From: Mercurialis annua
Lineage: Eukaryota; Streptophyta; Magnoliopsida; Malpighiales; Euphorbiaceae
Assembly (NCBI RefSeq): GCF_937616625.2
Contig: NC_065571.1
Location: 5,396,501 to 5,460,500 of the forward strand
Reading direction: 5' to 3'
Length of the DNA stretch: 64,000 bases
Shown here: positions 37,401-49,023 of the stretch, piece after piece
Layout of the letters: the number at the start of each line of letters is the position of its first letter
Numbering within the stretch: position 1 is the first letter of the stretch
Translations under genes and position numbers: made by a program
Notes under the pieces: generated by a model
Told to the model about the DNA's origin: nothing
Database searches by the model: none
Seen by the model: the letters and a program-made list of their open reading frames with translations, nothing else

Positions 37401-40400
37401 GTGCACTGTATCCTTTACTTTTTCCATAGGAATAACATCATGAGAGGAAACTTTTCCTTTAGTTTTTCTTGGGGAGGCGACTTTAACTACAGCAGTTGAA
37501 TGATTCCCTTTCAACTTGGACTTGGCAACCACTCTAGAATGTTGTTCTTCAACATGCACAGATGACTCTAGTAGACAGATAATCATTTGATTAGATCTAG
37601 ATTGCCAAATAGCACAAAACAGAATAGTTAAACTATCAAACTCTCTTGCTTTTATGAATCTACGTAACATATGTTAGACAAACATAAGATAAAGGCCACT
37701 GAAATGCAAGAACATGAAAAATATCGCTGTAGTAACAAAAGATATTTTGTTTAAAGTGAAGAGCTTAAACATTAAGAAAATCTTAAGAATATCACATGTC
37801 TGTTTCCACGTAGCTAGAATCCTAAGTAGAGGGATCTCCGTCGTGCCACACAAACCCAACTACGAACAATGGCAAGAAGAGAGATTTTGATTACAAAGAT
37901 TACATGCGCTAAAGGATAAAGTACCATTGTTTTCTAAGTTAGTACTCCCTCCGTCCCAATAGAGTTGTCCACTTTGAGAAATATTTTTGTCCCAAAACTC
38001 TTGTCCACTTTCAAAAAGTAACTAACTTTTACACTCAATTTTCCTTTATTAACCCTATTTAAAATCCACTAATGAGTAAATTGAAAGTAACTTGCAAGTG
38101 GACCCTATATTAAATAGGGTATTGACAAGAAAAGTAAGAAATTTTTTACAAAACCCATAAGTAATAATTGTTTTTCTTAAACTGTGTGATAAAGGCAAAG
38201 TGGACAACTCTATTGGGACGGAGGGAGTAGTATAAATGAAAACTTCTAATCATGTCTCACTCGTAGAATGCAGTGAAAGAATAAGGGAACTAACTAGTTC
38301 AGTGAATTACATACATTACAGCATTTCAATACTAGATACATGAGTTAAACATTGCAAAACTTAGAATTTGTTTTTATTACCTGGTATATGCATATAACAC
38401 AAGAGATGGGGGGAAAGGGATCATTTGGGACTTCATTTAACATTTTCAATTTTCAAATCTTTAATGAAGTGAAGCATTTAAACCTTAAACAAAGTGAGTC
38501 AACCCATTTGCATAAATATTTGTAACTTACCAGTATCAACAGCTGCTTCTGGCAACAGCAATGACATATCTGCTAAAGTTTGCAATGCATCAACAGCATC
38601 TGCTTCACCTATACAGCGACAATTGAATGAGAGACAAATAAAAATATTATATCCAGAAGACATCATGCTTCAGAAAGATGATAAAAAGGGGTAGTCAAAG
38701 TTTATACTTTGTTAAACAGAGATAAGGAGAGAAATTGGTGGATTTGATTGGAACTAAAGGAACAATGTGATCTGACACGCCTATATTTCATTAATCAAAC
38801 CCTTGTAAAGAAATTACTATTTTTTTTTTTATCAATTTTACTATCTTAAAAGTTTGACTTTGTTTTTTGTTTCCCACTACTTCAACTGAATCTCTGATAA
38901 GCAGTTTACTTGCCTCGCAGTTTACTACTTGTTCTATATCCCATTATCCCAACTGCAAGGAGCCAATAAATAATTTAGCTGCTCCATTCTTCCACCATAG
39001 CGTTATGAAAACGCCACAAGAAATAAAACCCCACAACAGAATCAGATGTGTCAAAAATATCAATCTGGAACATCACCATCATTTGATTGCATAACTGTGA
39101 TTATTCCTAAATTACAATTGAGCTCTTCTTAATACATACCAACAATAATTTGCCATTAAAATCTTAAACAGCTCATACAAGAACTACAAGCTAATTAAAT
39201 TTTATAAAGACCTTGATTTGTTTTAAATAGAAAATAAACTTGTTTATTTCCTTTAAGCGGACAAAGCACTTACCAATTGTACAAATAATTATAGAACAAA
39301 GGATCATTTCAACCCCTCAACTTGTGCCAAAGTATCAAAAAAGTCCGATGCTGGAAAACCGGATCACTTATACCCTGAACTTGTGTAAACCGGGTCCAAA
39401 AGCCCCTTTTGCTGACGTGGCACCTTAATTGGACATTGAGTTTCATAAAACTCATAATTTACTCTAATTAATTATAATTAAATTCCAATTACTCATAATT
39501 AAACCCTAACTAAAACATAATCAAACATTAATTAAAACAAAACAAATTCATTTTTTTTTAATTTCAGGCGAGGAGGATTCGGGCGAGGAGTTCCTCCTCC
39601 TCGCCTGAGACGACAGAAGCTCCTCGGAACGGGCAGTGCTCCTCGTGAAAAACAGACCCAGCGCGAGGAGTTCCTCCTCCTCGCCTGAGACGACAGAAGC
39701 TCCTCGGAACGGGCAGTGCTCCTCGTGAAAAACAGACCCAGCGCTGCGCTGGGTCTGCTCCTTGTTTTTGCGAGGAGGAGGAGCTCCTTGTTTGAAAACG
39801 GGAAAAAAAATTAAATAAAAATTGATTTTTTTTTGCAAAAAATAAAGAAATCCTTTATATGTTTAATCAATATTAATTTGATATATAAAATTTTAAAATT
39901 GAAAAGATTAAATTGTTTTTTTAATTATTATGTGTTAAAATAAAAAATTAAAAAAATATTTAGGACCATTTTAAACATTTTTACCATTAATACCCACTTT
40001 GCTAAAAAACCACCTTCAAAAACCGGAGAGTGTGCCTCACTCTCTGAGGCGAGAGTGGGGAGGGTGGTTTTTGACCAAATTTACACAAGTTCAGGGTATA
40101 AGTGATCCCATTTTTCAGCTTTGGATTTTTTTGATACTTTGACGCAAATTCGGGGGGTAAAGGGATCTTTTGTTCAATAATTATAAGTAAAGTAACAAAT
40201 CTCGAGAGGAGAAGTTTTATCACTTCTTTGTACTCAATGCAATAAAGACGTATAATCCAGCATACTCATGAGAAATTAGATATCCTTGAGAGCAAAGAAG
40301 AGTTCAAATGGACATTCACTCCAGGAGAAAATCATTCTAGCTGTTGCAGTGCAAGTAGAAGAGGAAGATAAACTAGATGCTTTAAAGAAGATATTTAGAT

Positions 40401-43022
40401 AGCATTAACAACATACCATCTCCAAAAAGAGCCTTTTTGCTTCGCTTCCTTGGACCCTTATTCGATGACCTCCCAACTTTTGTACCTACAACCTCCATTT
40501 CAAATTTCCCTTTGTTACCACCCAAATTCTGTCCTTCCTCCGTTCCACTACAAGCCTCCTTAATGTCATCCAAAGGATTGTCTGTACTTTCTTCTAGCTC
40601 TGGCTTCCTTTCATAACATCTCTTCTTCAAGAGAAATTGATCTCTTGCATAATGTTCCATATCAGCTTCAGTGCTTCCTAAGCTTAATTCACAACCACCT
40701 TCATCCATCTCGCTACTACGAAGCTTGGAGCTGGTCATCTCTGATTCAGCATACTGAACACCATGATAAATTATTTTATAATTCTAAACACCATGGACAA
40801 AATGATAGTAGTCAACAATTAAATGTATTACCACATGTTCCCCATTCTGAACAGGTGACGGTGTCTCTGTTTTTCTGTTTAGTGTTCGAGAAACTTGGGG
40901 AGAGCCAACTCTTTGTGAAGCTTCTGTCAACACTAATGCTATCTCATGAGCAACCTCATCTTCCAAAGCTTCAGCTTTGAATTTCAGACCTTGTCGAATC
41001 GGTGAAATATACTTCTCTCCGTTGTCTTTATCATAGGAAAATGAAACAGGGACACGGGGAGTCCTTTTCCCAACTGCCCAAGGCCTGCTTCCTACAAAAA
41101 TACCAGGAAATTGACAAAGTTAAGCCTCATACATTTACAGGAATTGATAAAAGTGGAATTGGGGAGATGAAACACATTGAAATGCAGAAAAGAATGGGTA
41201 AAGAACAAAAGCTTTACTGGTGAAGCTACTTTGTAAGCTTGAAAAATTTATGTCAGCCCCAGTAGAAGTGATGAACAAACTATTCATGAGTAAATCAGGA
41301 CTGGCCAAAAAAGTTAATGCAACAGACATGCTACCAGTTTCAAGCACGGTCAACAACAAATGCAATCTCCCATCACCGATCTACCCAACAAAGAAAAGAA
41401 AAGAAAAGAGCAAATATGCATACATATATTTCTAAGTGTACCAATAGCATAGAGATAGGTTGATGGTGGAAGAGGAAGAGGAAGAGGAAGAGAAAGAGCG
41501 AGAGGAGAGGAGAGGAAGGGAGAAAAAAATATTTCTACCAGTGCGCCTCTTCTTCAATAGTGACAAGCAGCCATAGTTTGATGCAGATGACTGGGATTGC
41601 ATCAGATCTGGAACTGGGGAATCATCTAACTCTTTATTTCCCCGAGCACGTTTTGGAGGTTTTCGAGGAGCTACTACAGGCTCATTAGTTTCTTGTTCAC
41701 TATCACTTTCTTCCTGCAAAATCCCAATCCATTAGCTGCATCAGAAGAAACTATTCGAAGGTGGTACCAACCATATAAATGCATATATACAAAATTAGAC
41801 ACATCCACATAGACATATGCATGCTCACATACTTGAAATCTTGAATATCCTTTTTAATATACTAACTTCCATTTTGAACACCAAAATTTGTTATATCCTT
41901 TCCTTGACAGTATGTGTAAAGAGTAACAATTATCTAATCTGGACAATATCAAGATGCCCAACATTGGCGTACTACCTATGAGAACTCCAAAATAAAATCC
42001 ATACACTAATCTGCAAATACTCAATCTCACCATATTAGTGTAGTGATCTGTCATCATTGCTATTAGTCCAGCTGCAGAAGCATATCCCTTCGGGAGATTT
42101 AAGTAAGCCTGAAAGTATGAACTTTTCTTTAATGACTTCAACCAAGAAAAAGGGCAATGCAAAATATAAATTTTTTAGTTATGTGCAGTGTGGGCGAAGA
42201 AAAATCAAGAAGTTAAAAAAAATGATGTCAATAGTAAAAAAAAAAGGCATACTTCGCAAAGCCTGGGAGTTAAACAGATCAAGTTATATATATATACTAG
42301 TGCTATATAAATCCATACTTACTTTATTCATGGTATACAGGGCTTCTACCATTTCTACAGATCGGTCACGCACCACAATGGCTACCTGGAAACCCAAAAA
42401 CGAAAAACAAAGTTACAAAACGAATAGATAATATTTGCAAAAATGATGCAATGACCAATACAACGATATGCTTGACTTGACTCTAATAGTAGACTTAATC
42501 TTGGATACAAGAAGAATCACAAAAGGTTGGTTGTGCAGCTATAAGTTGAGTTGAAAACAAAACTCATTTTGGTTGTTGCATTTGACAATTTATATCAAGT
42601 AAGAATAATAGAAAAAGCCAGTACCAACCTTCTCCCAATCTTGCCCCTGCTTACGATATGCCCTGTAGAAACGTTCAAGCTCTTCCTTGCTCCATTGTGG
42701 CCCCAGCATGTCAGATAATTTTCTCTTCTGCAGATTACAAACAAACATAAACTAGAAAGGCTTCCAAACTCAACACTTTTTGCACTGCTCATTGGTACCA
42801 AAATCTACCTTAATATACCACAATTCAGTTAACGGGCCAGAACTGAATATGAAAGGTAATCAATACTTGGATAATCAACTAAAATGTAATATTCCTCTCA
42901 GCAAAGCAAAAACTCACCCTTTGCCTTCTTTTGTTATTGTTCTCCCCGTTTTTATTTGAAGTGGTCTCATTAGTGTATGAAAACTGCTTATTAGCGCTCC
43001 TAGACTTTTTTGATGGCGCCAT
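31450..43022 (-). CDS. ALY: ALWAYS EARLY (LIN-9/Aly/Mip130 family) protein
   Basis: Plant homologue of LIN-9/Aly, a chromatin-associated subunit of DREAM/MuvB-type complexes controlling cell-cycle and developmental genes. Nineteen coding exons on the minus strand: 43022-42918, 42727-42629, 42385-42323, 42108-42031, 41713-41539, 41091-40832, 40753-40417, 38608-38531, 37567-37353, 37218-37156, 36627-36310, 36215-36037, 35938-35656, 34780-34541, 33890-33729, 33399-33259, 33167-32949, 32029-31730, 31614-31450. They join in frame to 1159 aa (Arabidopsis ALY1-3 are about 970-1130). A SANT/Myb domain lies near residues 44-95 ([19 protein letters not shown]). The DIRP domain lies near 605-695 ([40 protein letters not shown]). 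A conserved C-terminus follows ([10 protein letters not shown], then [12 protein letters not shown]). MAPSKKSRS was chosen as the start because a 5' UTR splice acceptor lies just upstream. The intron between 33259 and 33167 uses a GC donor. At least five introns carry transposons. Which paralogue (ALY2 or ALY3) is unclear. Confidence 0.95.
32110..32848. mobile_element. Non-autonomous hAT element in an ALY intron
   Basis: TAGGGATGGCAAT at the left and ATTTCCATCCCTA at the right are inverted termini of Ac-like hAT type. Flanks ATCAGATG (32102-32109) and ATTAGATA (32849-32856) match 6 of 8, and both differences are transitions. Subterminal GGGGCAGGG / CCCCTCTCC-rich ends surround an AT-rich core. 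It lies wholly inside the intron 32030-32948. Confidence 0.85.
35145..35433 (+). mobile_element. SINE with tandemly duplicated 5' part, in an ALY intron
   Basis: A 116-bp unit is repeated in tandem (35145-35260 and 35261-35376) with about five differences. Each copy has a pol III box A (TAGTCAAGTGGT) and box B (GGGTCCGATTA) about 35 bp apart. The second copy continues into a 3' body and an A-rich tail (TAATAATAAAAAAAAA, ending about 35428). The duplicated unit starts before the SINE head, in CCAAAACC(A/T)TCAGCATTTAG. It is transcribed antisense relative to ALY. Confidence 0.75.
37945..38227. mobile_element. Stowaway MITE in an ALY intron
   Basis: CTCCCTCCGTCCCAATAGAG and its inverted copy CTCTATTGGGACGGAGGGAG form the ends, with TA duplications at 37943-37944 and 38228-38229. 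The TIR is the classical Stowaway consensus. 283 bp, sharp ends, so relatively young. Confidence 0.93.
39294..40175. mobile_element. MULE-type foldback element in an ALY intron, 10-bp TSD
   Basis: Termini GAACAAAGGATC... and ...GATCTTTTGTTC. The flanking repeat AATAATTATA is identical at 39284-39293 and 40176-40185. The arms pair through CACTTATACCCTGAACTTGTG and CACAAGTTCAGGGTATAAGTG. The GC-rich core (39570-39790) carries a tandem 80-bp duplication and the hairpin CAGACCCAGCGCTGCGCTGG. No transposase. It belongs to a different TIR subfamily from 3119-3622 but shares the core module. Confidence 0.88.
39583..39742. repeat. 80-bp tandem duplication in the foldback core
   Basis: Two copies that read as identical, starting GCGAGGAGTTCCTCCTCC at 39583 and 39663. 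Each contains an internal GAGGAG/CTCCTC hairpin and ends with AAAAACAGACCCAGC. The GC content is far above the surrounding intron. Confidence 0.93.
41459..41522. repeat. Purine-rich (GAAGAG)n tract in an ALY intron
   Basis: GGAAGAGGAAGAGGAAGAGG followed by AGAAAGAGCGAGAGGAGAGG. In the sense of ALY (minus strand) this is a long CTCTTCC polypyrimidine run lying just after the donor at 41538. Confidence 0.85.
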
Positions 43023-43043
43023 CAATAAATTACAAGAAAAGAT

Positions 43044-44816
43044 CTGAAACATAACAAATAAGACAGTTGTTAAAAGAAATCTTGAATAATTGAAAATGTC
43101 TCCATGATTGCAATGCAAGAGGAATACTAAAAGAAAAGTGGCAGGGAGATATTCGGTACTAATGGGGAATAGTTGGTCAACTGCGCATTGGATATTTGCA
43201 ATAAATGCTACATTGTTAAAAAATAAATTCTTTGCCGCCAAATAAAATATCATCATAAGTATGATAAAGAAAATCATAATAAGCAGAAAGGAGAATAATA
43301 ATCATATTATTTTGGATGTGCTATAGAGCCCAAGGAAACAAATGCTCAAATAATTAGAACTTCCATCAATTTGCTTGATAAATGACATAAGAATTCAAAC
43401 AGGACGTATCTCAACTGAAGAAAACCGCAGTACAGCAAACTTATTGAAGCATTAAATCTTATTTAAAGCTATAACTTTAAGTAACTTCTCAGCATCAATT
43501 TTGGACTAGATAACGAGATGCGCCAAATACATCACTCCCTCCATTCCATTTAGGAAGTGCCGTTGTCAGTTTACACAGCTTAAGAAGACATAATTCATAC
43601 TTTTTGTTCGTGTTTTGCCCTTATTGTGTACATTTGATAATTTATTTTGGTAGAGTATTTAAACTTGGAAAGATTTTGGAGAATGAAAGGAAATTATTAT
43701 CATGCACATCCACTAAGAACATCTGTTGATTTGGGATTATACTTAATCATTAATATTCTTGTAAACTGTGTTTAACCATTAAGATAAAAAAACGGTTCAA
43801 AAATCAAATTTAAAGTAAAAAAAGTCCTAAAATTGAAATGAGACTCTTTGAGTGCGACATTTGTAAAAATGACAATGAGACTTCCTAAATGGGATGGAGG
43901 GAGTACACGTTAACTATCATCACCTCCTCTAAAAATCTAAAATTGTCTATATCTAGAATTTACCAAGTTTGCTTAATCAACAATAAAAGAAGTATAAGTT
44001 TATTATAGAAAATAATTAAGCTTATTATTAAACCTAGAATCATCTTGATATGTCACAATGCAACTAAATTCCAAAAACATATCAACCAATTAATACGGTT
44101 ATTGTGTGCAAGAGAGTGTAGTAAGGCTGTGCATGATATGTTCCAACATCAGAGTAATGTGTGAGTTTATGTGTGTCGAAAGAGTTCACTTGAATTATTA
44201 TTTAGTTAAATACTATCATGAATGTAGTCCACCGTGCCTTCCCGATTAAACTCAATATTACATGCATTCATTTCTAGCATTCCATTGCTGCACCATCAAA
44301 CATCCAGTACTTAAAATTCAAAATCATTAAGCATACAATTTCCATAACCCTAGCAGTTGATTTCTAACAGCACAATCAGTGGATCCAACTTTAAATATTC
44401 ACACAAAGATTAACCAATATAAGTGGCCACGGATCAAAACCGCAGCTCGTGTTAGTCAGTAAAACAACTGAAATTTGAATATGAATATGAATTTAAATAA
44501 AATTCAAAAACCTCAGTCAAAATGAGCTGTTTACATTCAGCTTAGTCAATGAAAAAGCTTCCACTGATCAATTTCTTCACGGAGAAGCATAAGGAAACAG
44601 CTAAATAGAAAGATTATCAACAATTAGCACTAATTACAGCAGCACAAAAATTAAAATCAATTCGCTTACAGATAAGCACAAAACAAAGTGAAATAAACAA
44701 ACGTAACTCATAAACATAATAAAAACAGCTTCAATTGCATTAACCTAATTGATAATCCGCAGATAAAATTGATAAAATAGCAAAAAAAAAAAAAACAAAA
44801 ATAGAAGCGAACTTAC
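43044..44816 (-). other. Long intron in the ALY 5' UTR
   Basis: On the minus strand, GTAAGTTCG (donor at 44816) to TTTCAG (acceptor at 43044), ending 21 bp before the ATG. The first, non-coding exon lies at about 44817-44950. The intron holds a Stowaway MITE (43535-43903); otherwise it is AT-rich with no other gene. Confidence 0.65.
43535..43903. mobile_element. Stowaway MITE, older copy
   Basis: CTCCCTCCATTCCATTTAGGAAG and CTTCCTAAATGGGATGGAGGGAG are inverted ends. The right flank is TA; the left flank reads CA, a point change from TA. 369 bp. More diverged than the copy at 37945-38227. Confidence 0.88.
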
Positions 44817-45111
44817 CGATCAAAGCGTAAACATAGAGAAATACAGAGAACAGCTACAAGATTAAGATAAGGTAAGCAGCAGAAAATCGAGGATCGATTG
44901 AGGAACCACTGTAATTTTTTTTGTTGTTGAGGAATTATAAATTATGAACATTAGTATTGGAGAAGAGAATGAAATGAAGATGGAAAAATTTTGGGGGTAT
45001 AACCGCGAAACTTTAAAATAAATAAAAATAGAAATTATTTTTGATGGGTTTTGTTTTCGAAAATTTTAATTTCTTTTTCTTATGAATACGAGAGAGGGAG
45101 ACCTGCTAGTG

Positions 45112-45159
45112 CACGTGGGGCCTGCCGTTTTGATTCCTGCTATATGGACCGTACACGTG
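45112..45159 (-). promoter_or_regulatory. Paired G-boxes (ABRE-type) upstream of ALY
   Basis: Two CACGTG palindromes at 45112-45117 and 45154-45159, exactly 42 bp apart and about 160-210 bp upstream of the probable ALY transcript start. The second is in the context ACACGTGGC, the ABA-response element consensus. G-boxes bind bZIP and bHLH factors. Motif presence is direct; any role in ALY control is inference. Confidence 0.5.
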
Positions 45160-47824
45160 GCGGTGAACGTTGGATCTTGATCCGTTGATTTTTGGTACTT
45201 GGATGTTTGCTAATGCTTCTTTTATATATTGGCTTTTACTATTCATAAATTGATATGAAATAGAAATTTTATTGTTCAACAAATAAGTAATTAAAATAAT
45301 TAACAATTAATGTATCATATTTAATTATGTAAATTTTATATTTATAAGTTTATCTTGATTGTTTAAATAGGTGAAAAACATGTAACAAAATGGCATGATA
45401 CAATAGTTATATAAAATAGTAATTGTATTCTTCGATATCGAATTAGACTTTAAATTCAATTTTTAAGTTTTATTAAAATAAAATAAAAATTATATGTTTT
45501 AATGTGAAAGTAATAAGTTATATCTCATCCAACACTATAATAAGAATAATATGGAATCATCATGTGTATTAATCTTTTTTAAAATGTATAGATTTAATAA
45601 ATTTAAATTAAGAAAATATAAAATTAATTAAAAAATCCGCTAATATTGAATAAAAATTAACAAATTTATTGAAGTATAATTTCCTATTCTATTAATTTTT
45701 ACTTATTTTTAAAAAATTGAAGCTGGTAATTCTTACCAGTGTTATCTTAAAAATATTTTTGATTCATTATTTTTGGACAATGAAGCATAATTTGCGATTT
45801 TGGTCTGAAAGCTGCATAACCAAACACAAAAACAAATCCAAATATGCTTGAAAAAGGCTGTGGATTCAAAACTAGCCACATCATCACTTTCCCATTCAAG
45901 CTTAAAGCCCGACCCAATAAAAGCCCACGACCTAAACCCATTTCGGAAGCCCAACTTTAGAAACACATGGTCTCGCCGACATTTAATTGATAAGATCCGC
46001 TGTTCTACTTACTACAGTAAAATCTAACCTAGCAAATCTTACGAAAGTGCCCACATGTGGCCAATCCTTGTCCAAGTCAAAACAAAGTCACTTTTTCCCC
46101 ACTTAATAACCGGTCACCCCGGTACCCTGCTCCCCCAACAGTTCTCTCATCCACCGGCTATTCCCGGTGACGACCTTTTACCTGTCGGTACAAATAACTA
46201 CACATTTAAAGACTTCTTACCTACTACTTCTACACCTCCTCGAGTCATTTACAGACCTCAGATGCTGACGTGGACTGTTGATTTTAGAAAGGGATTAGAT
46301 CTCAGCCGTTGGTATATTCACCGTAACTGAATGTAACTGAAATAAACCTCCTCTCCTCATGATGTTTACGTGTTCTGAATTTTCTAATTGAACTGGTTCT
46401 GGTGAACTTTCCCCACGCTCTCCTTAGATGCGTGTTGTTTATTCCCGTCTAGTTTAACTGCTATCGCTGCGCCCACGCGCTTGAAATTGCGTCTCGTACT
46501 CTTAATATCCAATGGCCAATTGGAATTTTGTGAAAACAAGAGAAATAAAGATGTTTATGCGTGTTTTTATTTGACGAATGAGAGAGTTTCTTGACTTGTG
46601 GGTCTCTCATAACTAACTTAATTTTGTAAGCATTTTATTATTTTTAAGTTACTTTGATAATTTAAGTTTCTTTGATAATTTAAGTTAATTTAAATAATAT
46701 CTAATTTAAATTAATTAAATCATATTAATACTAACTCAAAACATTGCAAACGATGTATTTTTTATTATAAATATTTCATTTTTTATATGTATCATTTTTT
46801 GTTAAATCCAATTGCTCGGCTAGTTCAACCGGAAAAATCAAAAGTCGGTGTCTTATACTAAGCTATTTTGATAAATTGTAATTTTTTTTTAATATTTTGA
46901 TAGTATGTTATAATTTGTGTAATATATATTTTTCAATTTTTTTATCATATAAAATATTTATTTCTCATAGAATTACATGTATAATTATTAGAAAAAAATA
47001 AGTCGGTTCAAATATGATTGAACTTCTTACCCTTCACCTTCTGTCATAACCGGTTCAATGATCAGATTGGATTTGACAACCATAATTTTTATACTCATTT
47101 TTAAAATTTGAATATCATTTATTCAGTTCTTCTCAAACTCAAATATTATTCATGATTGTTTATTTCGTATAAAAAGTAGTGTTCAAATTTCATTTTTAAA
47201 AAAAACCAGTGCTAACATGAATATACAAATAATTCTTCATATATATACTTTCATTTGTAATCACAAATAGTAATTGTGATATATTTTAATTATTTAATAA
47301 CTTGTTTATTTAAGTCATAGTATTTATAATTTTTTTGATAGTATTTCAATTATTTTATTTTAAATATTATATGTGGTGCATATCCAAATACTTATCGCAA
47401 CATGCAATATTGATTGTCAAATTTTTGAAGTAGTTTCATAATAGTTATCTTACTAAATCAAACAAATAGTATTAATATAAATATATTTATATTTTGAAGA
47501 CAAAATTGTCGCATATGTATATTTAATATGACTGTGATATTACGATTTTGTGTGTTGCTATACATCTATTTTCGCAAAGTATATACAATTATTTTGGCAA
47601 AATAATATTATAAATAATATTTTAAAACTATTTGATAGATAAAATAGAAAAGACTTGATTTTTCAGCGCATGCAACCAAAGTTTATAGAAAAATTCACAT
47701 ATTTATCTAAAAAATATTTTTATTTTTTGCCTTAACATAAAAAAGTTAAAGAAAATATCTCACATTTTTTTCCAACTTTGTATATGTACTTTTGGAATTT
47801 AAAAATTTATGATTTCACTCTGTT
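45160..47824. other. Gene-poor spacer with one GC-richer block
   Basis: Mostly AT-rich. Around 46020-46500 the base composition rises, and an isolated 91-codon open frame (46055-46330, +) occurs. It resembles no protein I know and may be chance or a remnant. AACCGG-type repeat remnants lie at about 46810-47060. Confidence 0.4.
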
Positions 47825-48240
47825 ATCATGTCGGTATCATAAATATTATCATATTGGTATCATAATCTTTCTGTAAAATTATTTTACATATTTTATCATA
47901 ATATTATCATAATCTTATCATACTATTATCATAACCTATTTTTATAACAATATCACAAAACTTATTATAGCATTATCAAAATGTACTTTATCATAACAAT
48001 ATCATAAATATTATTATAAAATTATCATGATGTACTTTATCATAACCTTACATAACTACTATCATAACCTTATCATACTATTGTTATAAATTTTATTCAT
48101 AGTATTATCTAACCTTATCTATCTATTATCATAACCGTATCATAATATTATCATAATATTATTTATCTATTATTATAATTGTATCACACTATTATCATAA
48201 CCTTATATTGCAAAAAATATTTTATATTTTTTATCATATA
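47825..48240. repeat. TATCATAA-type minisatellite
   Basis: Dozens of degenerate repeats of ATTATCATAA / CTTATCATA / CTATTATCATAACC in tandem over about 400 bp. The period drifts between 7 and 18 bp. Strongly strand-asymmetric and AT-rich. Confidence 0.75.
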
Positions 48241-48579
48241 ACCTTAACCTAAAAAAATATTATTATATGATAATATTATGGTACTGCTATGGTAATTAAA
48301 TATTATTTTCTACAAAAAAATTATTTTCTCGATATGATACATATAATAATCAATTACTGTTTTTTGCATAAATTGTTTTTTCTGCAGATTTTCATAAATA
48401 AAACTAAAAAAAATCAAGAGCAATTTTTTTAGATTTGAAAATTAAAAATAATCATAATAATAACCACGAGTTAAGAAAACCGCTAAAATTAAATACGAAA
48501 TAACGACAGAGCGGCATCGACAATTCATATAAGAAATGATGAAGACGAAATGAAACAAAAAATAGAGAAGAAGAAAAAA

Positions 48580-48580
<1 letters not shown>

Positions 48581-48632
<52 letters not shown>
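48581..48632. repeat. Compound (AC)n(AG)n microsatellite
   Basis: Eighteen AC units (48581-48616) followed directly by eight AG units (48617-48632), uninterrupted. Confidence 0.97.
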
Positions 48633-48968
48633 TAAATGTCTTAATTTTTCTCAGAACTGTATAAATATAGTTTTACGAGATAAAATTTGTCATAGAAAAA
48701 AAAATATTTATCTTTTCATCCTGGATTGTATATTGGTGCGTCCACAAAAGAGGAAGTAGCAATGCAATAAATAATCTAAAATTTCCTAATTTATAGTTGA
48801 AAGTAATAATTGCAGGGTGGAATAAAATGTCAAACAGTTTAACCAAAATTGATAAATCAAACCGAAAAATATGATTAACCGATTCAAAACATTAGTTTAA
48901 GTTTAATTTTTAAAATTTTATGTTTTTTGGTTTAAATTTGGGATTTGAAGTGTTAAATCGATGGTTAA

Positions 48969-48971
<3 letters not shown>

Positions 48972-49021
<50 letters not shown>
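48972..49021. repeat. (AT)n microsatellite
   Basis: About 25 uninterrupted AT dinucleotides, inside a repeat region with AACCGA / TTAACCG motifs (about 48810-49310) that looks like an old hAT-type element. Confidence 0.97.

Positions 49022-49023
<2 letters not shown>

Noticed and set aside
39548..39838. 96-codon minus-strand frame
   Set aside because: Generated by the 80-bp tandem duplication in a foldback core; repeated peptide blocks, no family.
42879..43277. Longer minus-strand open frame extending upstream of the ALY start (beginning MIFFIIL)
   Set aside because: The extension runs through a 5' UTR splice acceptor at 43044 into an intron and is hydrophobic low-complexity sequence. The conserved N-terminus starts at MAPSKKSRS (43022).
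47825..48240. CRISPR-like regularly spaced repeats
   Set aside because: Repeats are degenerate, with no constant repeat/unique spacer pattern, and this is a plant nuclear region.
48550..48759. 69-codon frame with poly-(TH)
   Set aside because: Encoded by the AC microsatellite.
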